A DNA stretch of 34,082 nt from assembly GCA_028697725.1 (NCBI GenBank), contig JAQVEG010000030.1, positions 1-34,082 of the forward strand, in the 5' to 3' direction. The notes under the pieces were generated by a model that saw nothing but the letters and a program-made list of their open reading frames with translations, was not told the DNA's origin and searched no databases. Made by a program: the position numbers and the translations under genes. Of the stretch, positions 1-9,816 are shown piece by piece. Positions within the stretch are counted from its first letter, which is position 1, and each line of letters begins with the position of its first letter. Source of the stretch: Anaerostipes sp. (GTDB lineage: Bacteria > Bacillota > Clostridia > Lachnospirales > Lachnospiraceae).

Positions 1-61
1 ACTGTCTTACAGTATAATTATCATTGGTTATATTATTTTTTAGCATAATTTAATTATACCA

Positions 62-97
62 AAAAATCGCTCAGACCTCATGGTCTGGGCGATTTTT
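62..97 (-). terminator. Rho-independent terminator, probably bidirectional
   Basis: A 16-bp stem (62-77 with 82-97, one mismatch) around a TCAT loop, with A-runs on the left and T-runs on the right so that either strand ends in a U tract. On the minus strand it ends the transcript that carries the D,D-carboxypeptidase gene and the three repeats at 149-483. Confidence 0.8.
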
Positions 98-148
98 CTT
101 TTAGGGGGAGTTTTTTTACAGCCCCTTCCTTTTTATTCTACGATGGAT

Positions 149-483
149 GTGGCGAATGCCGCATCCATCGAATGACCGCTAGGTCATGAGATGGCACGTG
201 GTTCATTTAGAGTCAGCTTTGCTGACGAGGTGTGCGTGGCTCATTTGTATTCTTAATTATGTGGCGAATGCCACATCCATCGAATGACCGCTAGGTCATG
301 AGATGGCACGTGGTTCATTTAGAGTCAGCTTTGCTGACGAGGTGCGTGACTCATTTGTTATTCTAATTTATATGGCGAATGCCGCATCCATTGAATGACC
401 GTTAGGTCATGAGATGGCACGTGGTTCATTTAGAGTCAGCTTCGCTGACGAGGTGTGCGACTCATTCATTGATGAGGTGTGCA
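149..483. repeat. Three tandem ~111-bp structured repeats
   Basis: Copies start at about 149, 261 and 372 (periods 112 and 111 bp) and are nearly identical. Each contains several dyads: GGC-GAAT-GCC, ATGACC-GCTA-GGTCAT, and GTCAGC-TTT-GCTGAC. In copies 1 and 2 an outer pairing of ATGAG with CTCAT and CACG with CGTG encloses the GTCAGC hairpin. Differences between copies fall mostly in loops (GCTA/GTTA, TTT/TTC) or keep a pair possible (GCCGCA versus GCCACA facing TGTGGC). The array lies between the 3' end of the D,D-carboxypeptidase gene and the terminator at 62-97, so it is probably transcribed as a 3' untranslated region. I see no convincing coding content in it. Function unknown. Confidence 0.85.
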
Positions 484-484
484 G

Positions 485-1624
485 CTATTTTCTTTTTTTT
501 CTTCTTCTTTTTGCTGCTTCTGCTCTACGTTTCTTTCGCATGCGTATCGTATGCATTCTTCGTAAAACAAGTAACACAGCAAGAACAACTATGACTTTTA
601 TTATAATGCCTTTATTTGGCATGATATAAGTACCAAAAATTCCTTTTGTTTTCTCATTTGAAGAAACATTCGTCTTTTTTTCTGTTGTCTGTACTTTTGT
701 TTCTGTTGTAGCAGAGGTCTTACTGTCTTTTGCTTCTAGTGCTGCTACATCCATATTTTTTTTCGTATAATCATATAACTTACTACTATCTACATATGCA
801 CTTGCAGAATTCTTGCTTTGTAAAACAACGCAAATAACAACTCTTCCGTTGATATTTCCAAAAGTCACAAGGGTTTCACCGGCGGCTATGGTATACCCTG
901 TTTTTCCACCAAGGCATCTGGAGTCATAATAAGCAGTTCCCTGCTGAATCATACGGTTACTGTTATACCAGTTTCGAGCCACTTTGCTCTTATTGGTCTT
1001 TGGTAGCTGATAATATGTAGTCTTTATTATTTTTCTAAATTCTTCTTTTGAATATGCTTTTTTTGCAATCAACGCCATATCATATGCTGTTGTATAATGC
1101 TGCTCATTATTTAATCCATGTGGATTGACAAAATGTGTATTTTTACATCCCAATTCCTTGGCTTTCTCAGTCATTTTCTCTGCAAAAGCACTTTGAGTTC
1201 CAGATACATGTTCCGCTAATCCCGCTGCAATATCATTTGCCGAAATTAAAAGAAGTCCATGCAATGCCTGATCAACAGTAATCTTTTCCCCAATATTCAC
1301 TAAAGCTGCACTGCTTCCACGTTCAATTCCATTGACCGCTTCGTTGGAAAATGTTACCGTCTCATCACCTTTACAATTCTCTATGGTAAGAAGTGCTGTC
1401 ATTATCTTTGTAATACTAGCAGGATAATGTTTCACATTAATATCCTTTTCATATAAAATCGTTTGTGTCTGCAAATCCATTACAATTGCTGACTTCCCTA
1501 CTAAATCTACAGAATCATTGGACTGATTAGTTGTGACTGCCCCTACTCTGGTTTGAAACAATGACAAAAATGCCATCATTATAAAACCAAGGCAAAAAAT
1601 CCGTTTTGTTACTCCCTGTTTCAT
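485..1624 (-). CDS. D-alanyl-D-alanine carboxypeptidase (peptidase S11, PBP5-like)
   Basis: Trims the terminal D-Ala from peptidoglycan stem peptides outside the membrane. The ATG at 1624 is chosen because AAAGAGG lies just upstream; an in-frame ATG 27 bases earlier has no ribosome binding site. The 379-residue product has an N-terminal signal/anchor segment, then the three active-site motifs of the family: SITK (about residues 70-73), SAN (128-130) and KTG (241-243, in GGKTGYT). The usual C-terminal beta-rich PBP5 domain is not evident. Instead there is a Thr/Lys-rich low-complexity linker, one transmembrane helix (about 336-355) and a very basic tail ending RRRKKRK, probably cytoplasmic. 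It is likely a membrane-anchored enzyme of vegetative cells or sporulation; which DacA/DacF subgroup is unclear. Confidence 0.9.
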   Translation of the reverse strand: MKQGVTKRIFCLGFIMMAFLSLFQTRVGAVTTNQSNDSVDLVGKSAIVMDLQTQTILYEKDINVKHYPASITKIMTALLTIENCKGDETVTFSNEAVNGIERGSSAALVNIGEKITVDQALHGLLLISANDIAAGLAEHVSGTQSAFAEKMTEKAKELGCKNTHFVNPHGLNNEQHYTTAYDMALIAKKAYSKEEFRKIIKTTYYQLPKTNKSKVARNWYNSNRMIQQGTAYYDSRCLGGKTGYTIAAGETLVTFGNINGRVVICVVLQSKNSASAYVDSSKLYDYTKKNMDVAALEAKDSKTSATTETKVQTTEKKTNVSSNEKTKGIFGTYIMPNKGIIIKVIVVLAVLLVLRRMHTIRMRKKRRAEAAKRRRKKRK

Positions 1625-1729
1625 AAAATCCTCTTTCTTTATAAGTATCATATACTGCTAACTATATTTCTCATTTGAAAATATCTTTTTCAATTATACT
1701 ATTAAAACATAGAGTCTGCAAATTCAAAA

Positions 1730-1767
1730 AAGATGAGAAAGAATCTAACTATATTCTCTCTCATCTT
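1730..1767 (-). terminator. Rho-independent terminator after the 26-residue ORF
   Basis: AAGATGAG(A/G)(A/G)AGAAT-type inverted repeat (about 15 bp, one wobble/mismatch) followed on the minus strand by a run of six T. It ends transcription coming from the dus/MATE direction and the microprotein at 1786-1866, before the carboxypeptidase gene. Confidence 0.75.
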
Positions 1768-1785
1768 AATTCACTGTTTTGTTTT

Positions 1786-1866
1786 TTATTTGTGCTTATA
1801 GCCGGTGTAAAAAGTCATGAAAAGACATACCACCATTGCCCACGCCCAAAATTTATGATTCTTCAT
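1786..1866 (-). CDS. 26-residue single-span membrane microprotein
   Basis: A short open frame with ATG at 1866, preceded by AGAGGTGATTGGCGG (Shine-Dalgarno GAGGTG, about 8 bases from the start), and stop TAA at 1786-1788, just before a strong terminator. The product starts MKNHKFWAW, has a hydrophobic stretch rich in M, V, C, L and F over about residues 9-19, and ends TGYKHK. The charge pattern, basic at both ends with aromatic residues at the membrane border, fits a single transmembrane peptide. I have a weak recollection of very short clostridial proteins ending in TGYKHK but cannot confirm a family. It may be co-transcribed with the dus gene 107 bp upstream or have its own promoter. Function unknown. 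Confidence 0.6.
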   Translation of the reverse strand: MKNHKFWAWAMVVCLFMTFYTGYKHK

Positions 1867-1973
1867 CCGCCAATCACCTCTTTTGTAATTTATCTAACAT
1901 AATTATAACATTTTTTCCATTGTATATATGATAATTTTTATCAAATACCTCTCGTAATTCTACGACAATTCTC

Positions 1974-2939
1974 TTAAGGTGCTATAAATCCTGCATTTTC
2001 AACAAACCCACAAGTTTCTAACAAATGTTCCATTGCATCTTGATAAGCATCTAAAGTTTGTGCTTTTCTGATTCTCTTCCAGTCTTTTTTTGGTTCATCA
2101 AACATGGTCTGCATATACGCCCATAATTCTTTTACTCGGAATAATACATCCTTTTCTCCTGAAAGTTCTTCCAAATAAGCATCTCGAAGATCATTTAAAA
2201 AATGATATAAATCATCTTTTGTCATTGGCGGATTTCCATGAATCTCCCCAATTAATCCAGGGTTTGCAACAACGCCTCGACCAAGCATTACTTTATCTAA
2301 AGAAGGATATTCTTGGACAATTTTTTGGTAATCTCCAACGGTAAAAATATCTCCATTATAACAAACAGTATTTTTACTATGTTCAAAGGCATAAGTGAAT
2401 GCATTCATATTCGGTGTGTTCTTGTAAAAGTCTTCTCTCACCCTTGGATGAATTATCCACTCCTCAAATTTATATTTGTTAAATATTTCTGTCAAATCCT
2501 CAATCTCTCCTGGAAATTCCTTTCCGATTCTTGTCTTAATCGACACTTTTACAGGGGTTTGTTCCATTACTTGTGAGAAAAATTCATCTAATTTTTTCGT
2601 ATCATTTAAAAAGCCAGAACCTCTTCCTTTAGACACTACTGTTCCAGCTGGACATCCAAGATTAAGATTTACGGTGTCATATCCCTGTTCCTTTAATGCC
2701 TGAGCCGTTTGTAAAAATCCCCTTACATCGTTGGTCAAAATCTGCGGCACAACTTCCATCCCCTGATTATGATCCATGGAAATATCTTTGATTTCCTTTG
2801 TTGTCAAAAATGTTTTTTCCTTTGGAACAATAAATGGTGTAAAATACTTGTCAATTCTTCCTTTTCCAAAATGATTCTCATAAATATTTCGGTAAATATA
2901 TCCTGTAATGCCCTCTAATGGTGCAAAATAAATCTTCAT
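1974..2939 (-). CDS. dus: tRNA-dihydrouridine synthase
   Basis: An FMN- and NADPH-dependent enzyme that reduces uridines in the tRNA D-loop. The 321-residue length fits the family. It opens with KIYFAPLEGITG (the family's APMEGVT-like start), has the NLNLGCPAG motif with the catalytic cysteine at residue 96, the VSIKTRIG strand, and phosphate-binding motifs YNGDI and MLGRGVVANPGL near the C terminus. The start overlaps the stop of the MATE gene by four bases (ATGA), so the two are translationally coupled in one operon. Which uridine position it modifies cannot be told from sequence alone. Confidence 0.92.
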   Translation of the reverse strand: MKIYFAPLEGITGYIYRNIYENHFGKGRIDKYFTPFIVPKEKTFLTTKEIKDISMDHNQGMEVVPQILTNDVRGFLQTAQALKEQGYDTVNLNLGCPAGTVVSKGRGSGFLNDTKKLDEFFSQVMEQTPVKVSIKTRIGKEFPGEIEDLTEIFNKYKFEEWIIHPRVREDFYKNTPNMNAFTYAFEHSKNTVCYNGDIFTVGDYQKIVQEYPSLDKVMLGRGVVANPGLIGEIHGNPPMTKDDLYHFLNDLRDAYLEELSGEKDVLFRVKELWAYMQTMFDEPKKDWKRIRKAQTLDAYQDAMEHLLETCGFVENAGFIAP

Positions 2940-4291
2940 TTCTTATCTCCTTCTTTTAATTCATTTTTTAACTTAATTGCCATAAATACAGTCACCATAA
3001 AAGTTATAACATCTGCAATGGGCTGTGCATATTGTATCCCCGCAATCCCACAGATTCTTGGCAAGAATAAAATAACTGGAAGAAAGCAGATTCCCTGACG
3101 ACATATCCCAAGAATAAATCCTTCTTTTCCCTTTCCCAATGCCAAAAATAAAGATGAATAAACCGTATGGAATCCAAACAGCAAAAATGCAATTCCATTT
3201 GCTACAAGTGACCTTTGCCCAATCTGAATCATTTTAAAATCATCTGTTGTAAATGTAGATATGATACCTGTTGAATCTATTGCCATAAACAAGCCAAATA
3301 TGACGCAAAATACTGTTGACCATTGGACAGATATTTTGATGGCATCATTCAGGCGATTATACTTTTTTGCACCATAACTGTATCCTGCAATTGGCTGAAA
3401 TCCCTTGATAAATCCAAACACCATAAGACTTCCCATAGACATGACTCTTGTCACTGCTCCCATTCCAGCAATTGCTGAATCTCCATACATCTTGGCCTGT
3501 CCATTAATCATGGTAATGGAAAGACTTGTGAGTATCTGAAAAAACAACGTTGGAACACCAATTTTAAAAATCTCTGATAGAATTTCCTTTGATGGACAAC
3601 ATTCTTTTACTTGAAAACTGAATACACTCTTTCTTTTTCCTATATAAATCAGATAGAGACAGGTGGAAATTAATTGAGATACTACTGTAGCCAGAGCTGC
3701 TCCTGCGACTCCAAAATGAAATTTATAGATTAAAATTGGATCTAATATTATATTCAACACAGCACCTGTGAACAGCACAAACATAGTTGTCTTAGCTGCA
3801 CCCTCACTTGTTACTAAGTTATTCATAGTCACATTAAAGACATTAAAAATACATCCAATAATAAATATTTTAGCATATGCTGTGGCATAAGGCATAATAC
3901 TTTCTGTTGCTCCCAATAGTTTTAAAATTGGATTTAAAAAGACAAGTGCAACAACAATCATTACAAGTCCTACACAGATACTACTATATATTGCCGTACT
4001 AGCAACTTTGTTTGCTTTTTCTTTATCACCTTTTCCAAGCAGTCTTGAAATATAAGATGCTCCTCCATTTCCAAACAACAATCCAAGTCCAACAATAACC
4101 TGTCCTAGGGGATAAGCAACTGATATGGCTCCCATCTGGCTAGTTCCTAAACCTCCCACAAAATATGCATCTACCAAATTGTAAATGGCATTTATCATCA
4201 TACCAATCATGGTAGGCAAACCCATGGCTAACAATGCTTTTTGTACCGGTGCATTTCCTAACAACTCCATTTTATTCTTTGTTTTTTTCAT
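2936..4291 (-). CDS. MATE family efflux transporter
   Basis: A 451-residue polytopic membrane protein with about 12 predicted helices in two similar halves and the MATE N-terminal pattern (ALPTMIG-like region, then NLVDAYFVGGLG, then YPLGQ). MATE proteins export cationic drugs or metabolites in exchange for Na+ or H+; the substrate here is unknown. AAAGGAG lies 7 bases before the ATG. The gene is first in an operon with dus. Its promoter carries two palindromes matching one in front of the neighbouring padR gene, so it is very probably the regulated target of that repressor. PadR-controlled exporters are a known arrangement for multidrug responses. Confidence 0.93.
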   Translation of the reverse strand: MKKTKNKMELLGNAPVQKALLAMGLPTMIGMMINAIYNLVDAYFVGGLGTSQMGAISVAYPLGQVIVGLGLLFGNGGASYISRLLGKGDKEKANKVASTAIYSSICVGLVMIVVALVFLNPILKLLGATESIMPYATAYAKIFIIGCIFNVFNVTMNNLVTSEGAAKTTMFVLFTGAVLNIILDPILIYKFHFGVAGAALATVVSQLISTCLYLIYIGKRKSVFSFQVKECCPSKEILSEIFKIGVPTLFFQILTSLSITMINGQAKMYGDSAIAGMGAVTRVMSMGSLMVFGFIKGFQPIAGYSYGAKKYNRLNDAIKISVQWSTVFCVIFGLFMAIDSTGIISTFTTDDFKMIQIGQRSLVANGIAFLLFGFHTVYSSLFLALGKGKEGFILGICRQGICFLPVILFLPRICGIAGIQYAQPIADVITFMVTVFMAIKLKNELKEGDKK

Positions 4292-4322
4292 TACAAACTC
4301 CTTTCATGTATTACATTTTATA

Positions 4323-4383
4323 TTACTATAATTTATAGTAATTCGGCGTTTCTTATGCTACTATAAATTATAGTAGCTGTCAA
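4323..4383 (-). promoter_or_regulatory. MATE-dus promoter with two PadR-type operators
   Basis: On the minus strand TTGACA (4378-4383) is followed by a 17-bp spacer and TAGCAT (4355-4360). A near-perfect palindrome, CTACTATAAATTATAGTAG (4358-4376), fills the spacer. A second, TTACTATAATTTATAGTAA (4323-4341), lies downstream with its centre 35 bp away. Both share the core ACTaTAAwTTAtAGT with the palindrome in front of padR. Binding there would block RNA polymerase directly. Confidence 0.7.
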
Positions 4384-4401
4384 GGAATTTTATCGTTACA
4401 C

Positions 4402-4433
4402 AAAAAAAAATGAGCTGCCATCTCTGGCAACTC
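4402..4433 (-). terminator. Rho-independent terminator of padR
   Basis: GAGTTGCCA-GAGA-TGGCAGCTC stem (one G-U pair) followed on the minus strand by a long T run. It begins right after the padR stop codon and isolates padR from the MATE promoter. Confidence 0.8.
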
Positions 4434-4439
4434 ACTCTT

Positions 4440-4958
4440 TTATTCTTTTAGTGATTGAATCCACTGATCTAGTGCATCTGCTAATGCATACTGCTGATAT
4501 AATACTGCTTTTCCTAGCTTTGGAATTTCTGTTAGCTTTTCTTTTGACTGGATATTCTCTTCTACCATTTTTTTGGTTGCTTTAATATTCTCTTCAATAT
4601 TCCCAATACAAATCTTTTGCTGTTTTTTAGGAAGATTCATTAAATTGACTACTACTGCATTGAAATCTAAATACATATTCAGTGGCTTTTCTGATATCTC
4701 AAGCATCAATTTTTCAAATTCTTTCACCCCTTCTTGGGTCAGAGTATAAATCTTCTTTTCTGCAAGCTTTCCTTCTTTTCTAGCTTTCCCTGTAAGGTAT
4801 CCTTTTTCTTCTAATTGGATTACTTTTTTATAAATCGAAGGTGTACTTATCTTAACCCACTGAGATATTTTTCGGTATTCTACCAGTTTTTGAATATCAT
4901 ATGCACTTAACTCTTCTTTTCTTAACATTCCTAAAACAATTAAATCAATGGTCGCCAT
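4440..4958 (-). CDS. PadR family transcriptional regulator
   Basis: A 172-residue winged-helix repressor. The ATG at 4958 is preferred because GGAAGG sits 9 bases upstream; the longer frame would need a TTG with no binding site. The N-terminal PadR domain shows DLIVLGMLRKEELSAYDI, a recognition-helix region with TPSIYKKVIQLEEKGYL, and the wing ending in EKKIYTLTQEG. The C-terminal ~80 residues form a helical dimerisation region typical of longer (subgroup 1 / Vir_act_alpha_C-like) members. It is a single gene between the MATE-dus operon and the first ATP synthase operon. Palindromes at its own and the MATE promoter suggest autoregulation and control of the exporter; the ligand is unknown. Confidence 0.9.
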   Translation of the reverse strand: MATIDLIVLGMLRKEELSAYDIQKLVEYRKISQWVKISTPSIYKKVIQLEEKGYLTGKARKEGKLAEKKIYTLTQEGVKEFEKLMLEISEKPLNMYLDFNAVVVNLMNLPKKQQKICIGNIEENIKATKKMVEENIQSKEKLTEIPKLGKAVLYQQYALADALDQWIQSLKE

Positions 4959-4982
4959 GTCAGTTTTCCTTCCTCTCAAAAA

Positions 4983-5032
4983 TAAATTAGAACACTCTAA
5001 TTTAGAGTATTCTAATTTATGGCTTCTGTCAA
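4983..5032 (-). promoter_or_regulatory. padR promoter with operator palindrome
   Basis: On the minus strand TTGACA (5027-5032) is followed by 17 bp and a weak -10, TACTCT (5004-5009). A long palindrome spans 4983-5019 (18-base arms, centre 5001, one mismatched pair). Its core CACTCTAATTTAGAGTA matches the MATE-promoter sites (ACTnTAAwTTAnAGT). The -35 box begins immediately after the atpC stop codon at 5033, so padR starts right at the end of the ATP synthase operon with no terminator seen between them. Confidence 0.65.
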
Positions 5033-5437
5033 TTATTTCTTTAACTTTCTACGAACCAATGATCTTCTTAATGCAAGTTCTGCACGCTGCATATCTACAC
5101 CTGTTTCATGGGATTGTAGACGCCTCTCTGCACGCTCTTTTGCTCTGGCTGCACGTTGGGGATCAATATCTCCCGGCCACTCTGCAACTTCCGCTAAGAT
5201 GGATACTTTGGTCTTGGTAATCTCAATAAAACCACTCATAAGACCTGCTTCCTTTTTCTGACCATCTTTTTCTGTAATGGTCAGAATTCCAGGTGCAACA
5301 ATCATGGTTGTTGGAATATGCTGTGGCAAAATCCCAACGTCCCCTTCTGTTGTGGTTAGTTCCACCATCTTCACGTCATCATCATAGAAGATACGCTCTG
5401 GTGTGGTGACTTCTAATTTCATTAAATTTTCCGCCAT
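5033..5437 (-). CDS. atpC: ATP synthase F1 subunit epsilon (first operon)
   Basis: A 134-residue central-stalk subunit that links gamma to the c-ring and can inhibit ATP hydrolysis. The N-terminal beta-sandwich is clear (KLEVTTPERIFYDD, then TTEGDVGILPQHIPT and an SGFIEI strand). The C-terminal helical hairpin (DPQRAARAKERAERRL onward) is present, so regulation by its up/down states is possible. It is the last gene of the first ATP synthase operon, 8 bp after atpD, with AGGTGAT before the ATG. Confidence 0.95.
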   Translation of the reverse strand: MAENLMKLEVTTPERIFYDDDVKMVELTTTEGDVGILPQHIPTTMIVAPGILTITEKDGQKKEAGLMSGFIEITKTKVSILAEVAEWPGDIDPQRAARAKERAERRLQSHETGVDMQRAELALRRSLVRRKLKK

Positions 5438-5445
5438 ATCATCAC

Positions 5446-6846
<1,401 letters not shown>

Positions 6847-6858
6847 CTATGTCCTTTC

Positions 6859-7725
6859 TTATTCATTTAATGCATTGGCACCAGAAATAATCTCTGTTAA
6901 TTCTTGTGTAATTGCACCTTGTCTTGCTCTGTTATAAGCAAGTTCCAAATTATCTATCATTTCTTCTGCATTACTTGTTGCAGAATCCATTGCCTGCATT
7001 CTTGCACCATTTTCACTTGCTACTGAAGTTACAAATGCTCCATAAATCATACTGTTAATATATTTTGGAATCAGCATGGAAAGAGCTTCCTCTGCCTTGG
7101 GTTCAAAATTCATCAAAGTCTTATCATCTACTTCTTTTTGGGCTGTATCTAATTCATCTACATCCACTGGAAGTAATTTAATCAACTTTGGTATATGAAC
7201 TACCGTATTCTTAAACTCGGTATAAGCAAGGTAAATCTCTCCAATCTCTCCTGCTTCATAGGCAGCCATAATGCGTCTTCCTAGGTTCATTGCATCCTTA
7301 TATTCAGGTTCGTTCATCATCTCTGAATCATCAGACACAACTTCATATCCACGATGTGACAAAGTATCCATGGCTTTATGGCCAACTCCATAAATCTGAA
7401 CCTCATCTTTTTTAAGTCCGCTGTCTCTGATTAGTTTTACAATATTGTTATTGTATCCCCCTGCAAGACCTCGGTTTGATGAAACTGTAATGACCGCTTT
7501 TTTTTCACTGTCATTCCCTTTTAAATAAGGATGATTTATCTTTTCAGAAGTAGCTAAAATCGATGTAACTGTTTCATACATCTTATTAAAATAAGCTTTG
7601 GATTCCTCTGCCTTTTGCTTTGCTCTTTGTAACTTTACAGTGGAAACTAATTTCATAGCCTTTGTAATTTGTCCGGTGCTTTCAATGCTCTCTTTTCGTC
7701 TCTTGATATCAACGATTGATGCCAT
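6859..7725 (-). CDS. atpG: ATP synthase F1 subunit gamma (first operon)
   Basis: The rotating central shaft, 288 residues. The N-terminal coiled-coil strand starts MASIVDIKRRKESIESTGQITKAMKLVS. The middle Rossmann-like part has SNRGLAGGYN, and the C-terminal helix ends ARQGAITQELTEIISGANAL, the family signature. It lies 17 bp after atpA and 15 bp before atpD. It is the partner of the Na+-type Fo genes of the same operon by position. Confidence 0.96.
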   Translation of the reverse strand: MASIVDIKRRKESIESTGQITKAMKLVSTVKLQRAKQKAEESKAYFNKMYETVTSILATSEKINHPYLKGNDSEKKAVITVSSNRGLAGGYNNNIVKLIRDSGLKKDEVQIYGVGHKAMDTLSHRGYEVVSDDSEMMNEPEYKDAMNLGRRIMAAYEAGEIGEIYLAYTEFKNTVVHIPKLIKLLPVDVDELDTAQKEVDDKTLMNFEPKAEEALSMLIPKYINSMIYGAFVTSVASENGARMQAMDSATSNAEEMIDNLELAYNRARQGAITQELTEIISGANALNE

Positions 7726-7742
7726 GACTTCTCACCTCTTCA

Positions 7743-9251
7743 CTATTTTGCAAATGATTTTTTACATTCTTTAATGGCCTTGACTAGTTTCTCTTCAATC
7801 TCTTCACTCATTTCTTTTGTTTCTGCAATAGAAGTGAAAATTTCTGTATATTTTGTATCAATTAATTCAAATAATGCATCTTGAAATTCTTGAATCTGAT
7901 TTACCTTAATATCTAGCAAATGTTTCTTTGTCACTGCATAAATCATAACAACCTGTTTCTCTACTGCTAGAGGTTTGTACTGTGGCTGTTTTAGGACTTC
8001 CTTAATTCGTTCTCCCTGTGCAAGACGTTCTTTGGTATCTGCATCTAATTCAGATCCAAACTGTGCAAAAGATGCTAATTCACGATACTGTGCCAAGTCG
8101 GTACGAATAGGTCCTGCAATCTTTTTCATTGCCTTAATCTGTGCAGCTCCTCCAACACGAGATACGGATAAACCAGCATTAATAGCAGGTCTAAATCCAG
8201 CATTAAACATCTCGGTTTCAAGATAAATCTGTCCATCTGTAATTGAAATAACATTGGTAGGAATATATGCTGATACATCTCCTGCCTGTGTTTCAATAAT
8301 TGGAATGGCTGTTAAAGATCCTCCACCTAACTCATCAGAAAGTCTTGCGGCTCTCTCTAATAGACGAGAATGTAAGTAGAAAACATCTCCAGGATAAGCC
8401 TCACGACCTGGTGGTCTTCGGAGTAATAATGACAGTGTACGATATGCCGTAGCATGTTTACTTAAGTCATCATAAATAACTAAAACGTCTTCTCCCTTTT
8501 CCATCCACTCTTCTCCAATGGCACATCCTGAATAAGGTGCGATGTATTGAAGTGGTGCTAATTCACTGGCGGTAGACGCAACAACTGTTGTATAGTCCAT
8601 GGCTCCGAATTCTTCTAATGTCTTTACAATATTGGCAACCGTTGATGACTTTTGTCCAATGGCAACATAGATACAATGTACCCCCTGCCCCTTTTGGTTA
8701 ATAATCGTATCAATGGCAATTGCCGTTTTTCCTGTTTGACGGTCACCGATGATTAACTCACGTTGTCCCCGTCCAATTGGAACCATGGCATCAATAGCCT
8801 TAATTCCTGTCTGAATTGGTGTATCTACAGACTTACGTGCGATAACACCAGACGCTACTCTTTCAATTGGTCTAAATTTATCAGTTTCTATTGGTCCTTT
8901 TCCATCAATTGCCTGACCTAATGCATTAACAACTCTTCCTGTCATGGCATCACCAACTGGGACTTCCACAACTCTTCCTGTTGTCTTTACAACATCTCCT
9001 TCATTGATGTTCTTCTTGTCTCCAAGTAAAACAGCACCAACATTATCTTCCTCCAGGTTAAGGACCATACCAAATACTTCTCCAGGAAACTCTAACAATT
9101 CCCCTTGCATTGCCTTTTCTAGTCCATGGATTCTCGCGATTCCATCAGACACCTGAATGACTGTTCCAATATCAGAGGTTTCAAGCTTTGTAGAATAATC
9201 CTTAATCTGCTCTTTGATCACAGAACTAATTTCTTCTGGTCTTAAATTCAT
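7743..9251 (-). CDS. atpA: ATP synthase F1 subunit alpha (first operon)
   Basis: The non-catalytic nucleotide-binding subunit, 502 residues. It has the delta-binding N terminus ([16 protein letters not shown]), the P-loop GDRQTGKT at about 169-176, the arginine-finger region ([17 protein letters not shown]) and the family signature in [13 protein letters not shown]. Length and motifs are typical, and the gene follows atpH by 19 bp. Confidence 0.97.
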   Translation of the reverse strand: MNLRPEEISSVIKEQIKDYSTKLETSDIGTVIQVSDGIARIHGLEKAMQGELLEFPGEVFGMVLNLEEDNVGAVLLGDKKNINEGDVVKTTGRVVEVPVGDAMTGRVVNALGQAIDGKGPIETDKFRPIERVASGVIARKSVDTPIQTGIKAIDAMVPIGRGQRELIIGDRQTGKTAIAIDTIINQKGQGVHCIYVAIGQKSSTVANIVKTLEEFGAMDYTTVVASTASELAPLQYIAPYSGCAIGEEWMEKGEDVLVIYDDLSKHATAYRTLSLLLRRPPGREAYPGDVFYLHSRLLERAARLSDELGGGSLTAIPIIETQAGDVSAYIPTNVISITDGQIYLETEMFNAGFRPAINAGLSVSRVGGAAQIKAMKKIAGPIRTDLAQYRELASFAQFGSELDADTKERLAQGERIKEVLKQPQYKPLAVEKQVVMIYAVTKKHLLDIKVNQIQEFQDALFELIDTKYTEIFTSIAETKEMSEEIEEKLVKAIKECKKSFAK

Positions 9252-9270
9252 TTTGCTTTATTCCTCCTTC

Positions 9271-9816
9271 CTATAGTTGTATTTGAGATAAACTTCTTGC
9301 CATAGAATCAAGCTTATTCTTAATGGAATTATCCACAACACGGTCGTCCATGCGAAGAATTAATCCACCAATTAATGTCTCATCTACTTTGTAATCCACC
9401 TCAAGTGTTTTATAATCTGTAAGTTCCAACATACGATTTTCTATTTCTTTCTTTTGTTTTCCTGTTAATTCCACAGCGGATACAACTTCAAGAATTCCAA
9501 TCCCCTCATATCGTTTCATTTGAGAAATTACGTATTCAAAGATAGATAGCATATCTCCTGCTCTTCCCTTTTTCATAATAATTAAAAGGAATCCCATAAA
9601 GTCATCTGAAACTTTTCCTTTAAAGATTTGTTCCATGACTCTCATCTTCTCTTCGACTACGACTTTTGGGTGATGTAACATCTTATATAAGTCTTCATTT
9701 TCCTGAAAGATTTTCAAGAAAGAAGTCACTTCTTCCCTCTCTTCTGTAAGGTTTCCCTTCTCTAATGCAAGAGAAATGTATGCATCACCATAAGTTTTAC
9801 TTACTAGCTTTGCCAT
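9271..9816 (-). CDS. atpH: ATP synthase F1 subunit delta (first operon)
   Basis: Peripheral-stalk subunit joining alpha3beta3 to the b dimer, 181 residues. It has the N-terminal helical bundle (KLVSKTYGDAYISLALEKGNL) and the C-terminal signature LIGGLILRMDDRVVDNSIKNKL. Its start lies inside the end of atpF (13-base overlap), which implies translational coupling. Confidence 0.94.
   Translation of the reverse strand: MAKLVSKTYGDAYISLALEKGNLTEEREEVTSFLKIFQENEDLYKMLHHPKVVVEEKMRVMEQIFKGKVSDDFMGFLLIIMKKGRAGDMLSIFEYVISQMKRYEGIGILEVVSAVELTGKQKKEIENRMLELTDYKTLEVDYKVDETLIGGLILRMDDRVVDNSIKNKLDSMARSLSQIQL

Noticed and set aside
149-483. CRISPR array
   Set aside because: The repeats are ~111 bp and directly abut; there are no unique spacers and no cas genes in the window.
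409-629. Two plus-strand open frames running from the third repeat into the carboxypeptidase gene
   Set aside because: They lie antisense to a clear S11 peptidase gene, consist of repeat sequence and poly-Phe/Leu, and have no ribosome binding site.
1675-1902. Plus-strand open frame of 75 codons
   Set aside because: It is antisense to the terminator and the 26-residue minus-strand gene, has no ribosome binding site and reads as low-quality sequence.
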